This document shows, one piece after another, positions 57,250 to 64,000 of a stretch of DNA of 64,000 bases. Every line of letters begins with the position of its first letter. The first letter of the stretch is position 1. Location: the NCBI GenBank assembly GCA_963989385.1, contig OZ022499.1:37138866-37202865 (forward strand). The letters are read 5' to 3'. This stretch comes from Ctena decussata. Taxonomy: Eukaryota > Mollusca > Bivalvia > Lucinida > Lucinidae. The translations under genes were made by a program, and so were the position numbers. The notes beneath the pieces were generated by a model, which was given only the letters and a program-made list of their open reading frames with translations, searched no databases and was not told the DNA's origin.

Positions 57250-58480
57250 AGCTAACTGCATGTTACTATTCCACTGTTAATTTCGTTCAATATTCCATAT
57301 GGTTTAGGAGTTAGGGAGTGAACAGGAAATTTATGCAAGGACAGATTACTCAGAAAGTAAGTAAGCCAGGGTTGTGATTCCTGCTCATGGCACTTTTCCA
57401 AATTATTATACACATTCCTACAAAGTTTCATTGAAATGTTTTAAACGGTTAAGGAGTTATGGAGTGAATGAGAATAGCCTAAAAACTAATCAATGAGAAG
57501 TCACTCAAAAATTAAGTAAGAGGGGCAACCACTCTTATATAAGACATACTGTCTTGAGATCATGCACATTGCTATAAAGTTTGATCAAGGTATTCCAAAC
57601 GGGTACTTAGTTATGGTATGCACAATATTAGTATACACAAAAAATAGCCTTAAACTAATCAAAAGGACGCAACTCCAAAACAAAGAATGGGAAAGCAATC
57701 ATTGGTATATGGTATAGGCCATTTGCTGTCTATAAAACATGTCATTTTGATAAATATCTCTAAAACTACCAAGCTATCACTGTGAAGTAAAGCGCATCTT
57801 TAATGTCTATCTTATGCATAACTAATCTATAATTTTCCTCAAAATAATATTTTGAAACTAAAAAGTTTCTTTTGAAAACTGCCCATTTTTAGAAGATATT
57901 TAACTGTATTTTACAAGGGAGTAAGTTTATTTATGTAACAGCCTTAACCTGGTCAATATTTACCTATGTCAGTTGTTAGTTAATTGTACAGAGTTACTCA
58001 ATGGCACGTGTATACCTGTTAATCTTTTCATCTGAGTAAAAATGAAGGTCACTTATTTATTGGTTGCGAACAGAATTGATTGGTGATGAATAGAAGTAAT
58101 TCATCTATAGAAATATTTCTTGTTTGTGATGTATATATGGGCATTGCTTATAGCTATTATATTAAATTATTGTACTCCCCTTTACTATCTGAAAATTTTG
58201 TAAATTTTTGTACAGGATTGAATAGACAAAATCAAAAAATTGACAAGATAAAATTCTGAAAATCAGTTTCCATTAATGTATTAGTTTGACAATACTAGTG
58301 GAGAAAAAAATCAATTTTATCACCAGTAATGAAAAGAAAATCTGCAAAATGACCTGTTTTATAGACAGCAAATGGCCGATACACATTGTCGGGTTTTAAT
58401 ACGCATTGCTATGAAGCTTCATTAAGCAATCCCCAAGCGGTTGTGTAGTTATCTTACGGGTTAGCCAGAGACAACGGACG
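57250..58480 (-). repeat. TACGCCCG-type tandem units (inverted), interrupted by a TIR element
   Basis: The minus strand reads CTAATCAAAAGG-complement, GTATGTCTTATATAAGA and TTTATAGCAATGTG(C/T)AT words as in 20597-21743. The two halves (57250-57716, 58378-58480) are parted by the insert at 57717-58377. Both outer ends are lost. Confidence 0.55.
57717..58377. mobile_element. 661 bp TIR element (GGCCATTTGCTGTC)
   Basis: The left GGCCATTTGCTGTCTATAAA plus ACATGTCATTTTG and the right CAAAATGACCTGT plus TTTATAGACAGCAAATGGCC are a 33 bp inverted pair with one mismatch. ATA borders both sides (TATA left, GATA right). The interior is AT-rich and non-coding. Confidence 0.85.
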
Positions 58481-59426
58481 CGACAGAAGACTTTAAACGC
58501 GGTTCGGTTAGATGACGTCATAGGACTACCTCAGGTAAAATAAAAAAAAACAGCGATTTTTACCTTGAACATAAATACTTTTAAAAATTATTTGGCAAAG
58601 TGAAAGCAGATAACGTTGGTACCAACCGGTGAAGTTTTACGGAGATTTGCCATTTAAATGCGAGATAAACCTCGTGACTTTTCATTTCGTTCAATTTTAC
58701 CTACCCATTTCTATTTCGGTTGTAGTTTTTTGACTATGTAAGACATCTTATTTCTTATTCTTTTCTAATGTAGGTATAGTATATTGTCTTAGGCTCAAAT
58801 TAATTGCAAGCATTCGTCGGAAAAATTATTGTCGATTGTTCAAACTCGTGGAACAGTGAACACTTGAGTTTCTTCCTGGAAACTCACGATTTCCTTAAAA
58901 CTGCGTTACATGCGATGCAAATATACGTGATATCCAGCACACAACAAACAGACACCCTTTAAATGGTATGAACATGATGCAGGTTCAGCAGTGCGAGTGG
59001 TTGTTGGTGGTCAGAGTTATTCAACTGAGCACCCGATGGCGCTGTGGGGCAGCTTAACTCGCCTCTGCCGGGTATACACTACTGAGTGACATTCGGCATA
59101 AGCAATATGGCTTAGTTCCACTTACAAAATCTGAATAGATGGATTGGTTGTAGTAAGTTGAGAACCATAATATTATTACAGCATTTTCAAGTGATAGAAT
59201 CGAAAACATTCAGCTTTCACAATGAGTTGTCGAGTTATAACCCGCTCTTTGTCTATCAGCTACAAGACGGCCTAGACTTATTACTCGTGCTTCGTTCTTG
59301 TGATGCTGTCTACTAAACAACTTACTTCAGCTATAATTAAAAAAAATGTTGTAAAAGCAAAACCTTCTAAATTCAGATCCATTTTCTTGGTAATATTACG
59401 TTGATAAGATCTGCTAAGGTTGACCC
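58481..59426. other. Non-coding, nothing firm
   Basis: A TGACGTCA palindrome occurs at 58513-58520 close to an ACGCGGTTCGGTT stretch. No exon, RNA gene or repeat family is recognised. Confidence 0.4.
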
Positions 59427-59430
59427 TTAA

Positions 59431-59655
59431 AGCCGTGTTAGATGGACAAAATACACTCGGGTGTAAATTTGCACCTGGTGTGGAAATTTGTACCCGGGGT
59501 ATACTTTGTCCATGTAAACGGTGTTTTCAGGAAAAATTAGTCATCTTGGGGGTGTCCTTTGTCCATCTTAACAGGTTTTAAACAAAATCGGGGCTGCCAA
59601 TTTGCACCAGGGTGCAAATACACACCAGGATGTATTCGGTCCATCTAAATATGGC
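59431..59655. mobile_element. TTAA-flanked 225 bp MITE
   Basis: TTAA at 59427-59430 and 59656-59659 flank inverted ends (A)GCCGTGTTAGATGGAC and GTCCATCTAAATATGGC. A second inverted pair, GGGTGTAAATTTGCACC and TTTGCACCAGGGTGCAAAT, lies inside. TTAA duplication suggests mobilisation by a piggyBac or Kolobok enzyme. Confidence 0.8.
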
Positions 59656-59659
59656 TTAA

Positions 59660-60409
59660 GACGTTTTCCAACTGGTTGATATTTGTATTTTATTCACACG
59701 GATGCGCATATGCTGAAACTATGTGAGAGAGCTGGCTCTATACTAAGTGTAGGCTTGTTCAAGCTGTGTGCGAACGATGATGTAATTTATATTTGTTTAA
59801 ATTTTTTTACAGTTTGAAAGTAAGCCCGTTAAAATGGGGTATAGACTTGGGGCGTTTATTTAAAATTAATGTTACTTTATGAAGTGGCGAAGTATGTTTG
59901 TAAAATATGTTCAGATTGCTAGCAATAAGTTCTCGTTTTTTTTGGTTATAAGCACGAGGTCTCGTGATTTTCGCTGAAAAGCGAGTATATTTCAAAGAGT
60001 GAATTAGTGATTTGTCATTCGACAGCTTTGAGTAAGGATAGACATGAGCGACGCGGAAAACCTTGACAGCACTAGTGCATGCGGCAGTCGGGAATCTTTT
60101 CTAGTGTTAATTTCTCGTTTGGAAGGCGTCAGATTTTGCAGACGACCATTAGCAGAACATTTGATAAGTATTTATGTTCCTTTTATTTTACCATTTAGTT
60201 GCAAGCTGTGATAGTCTAAGAGCAAAATGAATAATTTCTATGGAAATGTCGGTTTATTTCAGATTAATATATAATCTACGCGAGAAATGTAGATATTGTT
60301 CAGACTGTTTAGCAAGAATCGCCGGATCTGGTTATTGTATTGTCCGTTGGTCCTTTTGTTTTGTTTTGAATACATTTCAGTTTTTATATTGAAATCATGT
60401 TCATTGTGC
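59660..60409. other. Mostly unassigned; short plus-strand frame at 60044-60211
   Basis: A 55-codon frame starts GACATGAGC and reads MSDAENLDSTSACGSRESFL, with normal codon composition for its first 40 residues and a possible weak donor (AAGTATTT) near 60167. It could be a first coding exon or chance; no domain is recognised. Confidence 0.2.
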
Positions 60410-60668
60410 GAATTCGCAGTCGCTTGGGCACCTGACTTATAAGTCACAGGTCCTGGGTTCTATACCTGGTCTGGCCACATACTTTTGTTTCTCCTTCCGC
60501 TGATTCAAAAAGGGCAGTTGTCAGTTACTGGCGAAAATATGTGCACTTAGTACTGGTTAACCGCATAGGAGGCTAAGCCTACCCGTGAATAGTGTAGCTA
60601 GGTTAACTGACCGTCCCGACATGATTTAAGCTGTTTACCGTGGACGCAAAGAAACAATCAATCAATCG
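60410..60668 (+). mobile_element. tRNA-derived SINE, copy 3
   Basis: The B-box-like GGTTCTATACC is preceded by CTTATAAGTCACAGG. The body has GGGCAGTTGTCAGTTACTGG and CTGTTTACCGTGGACG, then an (AATC)n tail. Its A-box region is worn. Confidence 0.85.
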
Positions 60669-60839
60669 GTGTTCGAATTATTATGAAAGGAGTGTTATTG
60701 GTTAAGGAAGGCTACTCTTGCTAGCAAGTTTTCTTAGAATGGATACGCATATTAAACAAGCAAATTCGACGAATTTATGTCCCTCGCCTTGGCAACTAGG
60801 TCTCCACTGTATATACACTTAGTGTTAGAACTGGAAAAG

Positions 60840-61490
60840 CGGCTAAGTTAAAAATGTGTAAAAATTATAAAACAAATAATGTGAGGATTATATCCAAACC
60901 ATATGCATATTTTCAGACCATGATCAAAACACCTGTGAAGTTTCAAAGGAATTGTCATAAAGCTGTAGGAAGAGTTGCACACACCAGGTACCCACTATCT
61001 ATTCACTTTGATAGTAAAAAATGTATGAAAAATGGCTAAGTTCAATTTGCGGAAAAATGGGAAAATTATGTGAGGATTATTTCCAAACCACATGCATATT
61101 TTCAGACCATGATCAAAACACCTATGAAGTTTCAAAGGAATCTGCATAAAACTGTAGGAGATGTTGCACACACAAGGTACCCACTAACTATTCCCTTTGA
61201 TAGTAAAAATGTATAAAAAATGCTAAGTTCAATTTGCAAAAAAGGTAATAATAAAATAATGTGAGGATTATATCCAAACCACATGCATATTTTCAGACCA
61301 TGACAAAAATATCTGTGAAGTTTCAAAGGAATCGGCATAAAACTGTAGGAGGAGTTGCGCACACAAGGTACCCACTATCTAGTCACTTTGATTGTAAAAA
61401 CGCCTAAACACTGACTAACTTCAAATTGTACAAAAAGTGACAACAACTTATGTGAGGATTATATCCAAACCACATGCATAGTGGACTAGT
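60840..61490 (+). repeat. About 3.5 tandem units of 185-190 bp
   Basis: GTGAGGATTATATCCAAACC, CATGCATATTTTCAGACCAT, GAAGTTTCAAAGGAAT and GCACACA(C/A)(C/A)AGGTACCCACTA recur in order. The type resembles the internal units of ATGCCCCCG elements, but the ends are not seen. Confidence 0.8.
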
Positions 61491-63040
61491 ACAACTAACG
61501 CTGCTATCGGCTATTGACTAAAGACTAAACTCACTGTTTAGAATAGTGAACGGCTATATATATATCCATTGAAGCGTCCAATGTGACTGTAGATTTCGAC
61601 GTTGCCAAACCTGATAAAAATTTACATCCTTTGCGTCACATCAAATATAAATCATATTGAATCGGGAAAACTGATTTGTATACTACAATGTAAACTTTAA
61701 ATGATGGGGTATTCGCCCCGAGGTTCTTGAGCCGGATAATATTAAATTTTGACCCCGTGAAAACATGACCCCACGCGTCAATTCTCAATGTTGAAACTTG
61801 ACCCAGGTCAATTTTCAACACTGAAAAATGCTCTATGGGTCGATATTCAACATTGAAAAGTGGCCAGTTGCGTCATTTTTTCAACAGGTTCAAATTTTAA
61901 TATTACCCCAGCAGTGGCCCAAGATTTAGGTATGTGGCTAAATTAAAACGAGGCCTACAGAGACGAGTGGAAGCCTGGACTTTTTGTAACAATAAGAGAC
62001 GCGTGGAAAGTTTGAACCTCAGTGTGAATTATGTTTAGAACTTGTACTCAACATTTCCCCAATCCTCAACAATAAGTAAGAAAGGCTAATGGTCACCTGA
62101 AAAAAATATTTAGGTAAAAGAGTTCACGTCTATGTTTTTCCGCCATTTTTGGAAAGGGAAACAACAATAATGTTAGTGACTTCCTATTTGCTTTCCTGGA
62201 AGATAAATTCCATTAAAATGGGGTCTACGCTTAAAGGAAAGAACGGGGTGGGGGCAAGTTATTCTGTTTAACACTTGACTCTCGTTGAAAAGGGAGGCAA
62301 AATATGAAAATGGCACAGTTGTTTCCTTTGAAAGTATACCCATTCACCTTAGGGTAGACATTGACTCTTATTTGTTAAACGTAACTTCTATCTCTCCAAC
62401 TTCAAAACGTTCAAGTGTAACGTCACGACATGGCCGAGCCCAAAGCGATAACTGCACTCTCTTTTGCTAGAGCTGTTGCCTGTATGACTTCAAAATGTGA
62501 TAGATAGATTATTCGACTTACGAGTGCTTTCGTTAAGCCGACGTCAACATTAACTTTGCACTGCACGGCGGTCCTGAACGTTGAGTGACAGTAAATAATG
62601 AAAACCTAAAAAATAACTTGCTTGAAGCCAATACTTGAATCGGCATTTGGTTTGATGGTTTGTTGTTTGTTTTACTGAGTAATAATATTTGAGTTACGTC
62701 TCACCGTCTCACAACGCGATAGTAGAAAGGAAAGATAGGGTTGAGACATAGACGAGGCAGAGAAAATTATAATCCCACAGGACTCCCAACCCCTCCGCCC
62801 TCCCCAACTCTCCGCGCCGATCTGTTGCAAGCATTTTAGTCTTGAAGATGTAGTTTGTCCCTATTCGAAAGTCCATCACACCAAACAGTGGCAGTCTGAT
62901 GAAAGTCATTACTTAGCCAGTTAGGAACCATTTTAAAATGAAAAACTTGCGACCCCTGGACAATTTTAAAAGGCAAATGGTCCCTTCCTTTAAAAGTTGT
63001 CTTCTGCATTTCTTAGACAAGACACGTGAATTTTATTTTA
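61490..63040. other. Non-coding, nothing firm
   Basis: AT-rich sequence with short phrases repeated at 61770-61870 (GTCAATTTTCAACA(C/T)TGAAAA, quoted as CAATTTTCAACACTGAAAA). Small open frames have no recognised domain. Confidence 0.4.
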
Positions 63041-63045
63041 TTTAT

Positions 63046-63250
63046 CTAGGGTTAGTCTAGAGTCGCAACTCGCTTTGTTTCCTTGAAACCTGTCAATACA
63101 GTCCAAGCATATTTATGATAGAATCTTGTATAGCATTTTTTCCTTGGGAGGGGGGATTCATCTAGGGTCAGTTTAGAGTCGCAACTCGCTATGTTTCCTT
63201 GAAACTTGTCAATACAGTTCAAACATATTTGTGATAGAAACTTGACTGTA
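63046..63250 (+). repeat. Two-copy tandem duplication, period about 115 bp
   Basis: GAGTCGCAACTCGCT, GTTTCCTTGAAAC(C/T)TGTC and AATACAGT(C/T)CAA(G/A)CATATTT recur in both copies. Confidence 0.85.
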
Positions 63251-63299
63251 TAATATTCACGTATTGCGCATCTGCGGCTAAATGTTACATTGGAATGAG

Positions 63300-63985
63300 G
63301 TCCTGTTCATACATTCACGTTTCGTTCACACATGGACAGTCCCATTAACACGTAGAGGATCCGTTGAAAAATACAAGCCCCGTTCCCATATGGACATCCC
63401 GTTCGCATATGTAGTTCCCTTTGGCAGGTACAGCCTTGCAGATGTCCTTCACTTGTGCAGGCCCCGTTCACATTTAGCGGTCCAATACACATGTGGGGGT
63501 CCGTTCACTCGTGGAAGATACATTTACAGGTGGCGGTCCTGTTCGCAAATGCAGTTCCTGATCACATATGGAGGACCCGTTCACAAATGAAGGTTCCTTT
63601 CTCACATGCGGATCCCGTTAACACGTGGAGGTCCCGTTTACACTTCACAGGCGCAGAGTTCGTTCAACCGTGGATTGTCAGTTCGCCTGTGGCGATCCCT
63701 TGCATACTTGGATAATCAGACTGCATGTCCCGTTTTACGTGCTGGATCTTTGAAAAATACAGGACCTGCGAACGTCTCCATCTAGCGTGCAGCACCTTTT
63801 CACAGGTGGGTGTCCCGTTCATACGTACATATGTACCTATCTCGTTCACACGTCCCGTCCCGTTTATATGTGGGGATCTCGTCCACACCTGGAGAAGCCA
63901 TTCTAACAAGCAGAAATGTTCATACATGGAGGCCGTCTCAGACGTAGAATACACGTTCACACGTGCAGGTCAAGTTTACAGCTTC
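63300..63985 (+). repeat. Degenerate minisatellite, unit about 20 bp (CCCGTTCACACGTGGAGGT)
   Basis: More than 25 diverged copies of a word close to CCCGTTCACA(C/T)(G/A)TGGAGGT follow one another to the window edge. The open frames on both strands in this block are translations of the minisatellite. Confidence 0.8.
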
Positions 63986-64000
63986 TTGTTTGGTTCACCT

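Noticed and set aside
63282..63960. Open frames of 86-102 codons on both strands
   Set aside because: They are minisatellite translations with no start context or domain.

Overview
The window looks like nuclear DNA from a mollusc, most likely a bivalve. It is AT-rich, has no operons or long uninterrupted genes, has spliced exons with GT-AG borders, and is packed with repeat families of a kind common in bivalve genomes: units ending in ATGCCCCCG, units ending in GAGCTAA, (GACGGAC)n tracts, tRNA-derived SINEs and mariner. The species cannot be named from the sequence.

The only convincing host coding sequence is on the minus strand. Nine exon-like blocks, read from right to left, encode modules of a secreted or cell-surface protein: a CUB-like exon (49308-49748); a C-type lectin-like domain split over three exons (18487-18744, 13827-13890, 11538-11707); four LDL-receptor class A blocks (10913-11068, about 7695-7777, 4494-4610, 3887-4066); and a fibrinogen-like module resembling that of contactin-associated proteins, which starts at the end of the 3887-4066 exon and continues in 1-299 and off the left edge. 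The CTLD exon phases match exactly and rebuild codons across both introns. Most other exons are symmetric phase 1-1, as expected for shuffled extracellular modules. Placing the CUB exon in the same gene is inference: strand and phase agree, but a 30 kb gap lies between. The N-terminus, any signal peptide and the C-terminus are not identified.

Nearly everything else is transposable-element sequence, much of it nested. From left to right: SINE and tandem-unit repeats (1-2.6 kb); an inverted-repeat unit carrying an ATGCCCCCG element (5.3-7.1 kb); a GAGCTAA element (8.4-9.4 kb); a TTAA-flanked element (12.2-12.75 kb); foldback and GTCGGCGAC-rich DNA (13.6-16.8 kb); a 3.2 kb tandem-unit element with another element nested inside (18.8-22 kb); a mariner split by a 4.8 kb TA-flanked insertion (25.3-31.2 kb); a long-TIR element (32-33.2 kb); a second SINE with GTCGTA-rich DNA (33.4-35.2 kb); a SINE split by a small MITE (37.85-38.35 kb); a 1 kb foldback with a clean target-site duplication (38.5-39.5 kb); paired hairpin elements (39.8-40.4 kb); a four-level nested block (42.0-49.2 kb); a 6.7 kb inverted repeat made of AGGTCA-rich units (50.2-57 kb); and further TIR elements, a third SINE, tandem repeats and a degenerate minisatellite to the right edge.

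Most open reading frames of 60-130 codons fall inside these repeats and were not accepted as genes. The best candidates for unusual biology are the mixed-module lectin gene, the 4.8 kb TA-flanked element, the 1 kb palindromic array, the word-rich GTCGCA elements and the inverted repeat carrying many nuclear-receptor half-sites.
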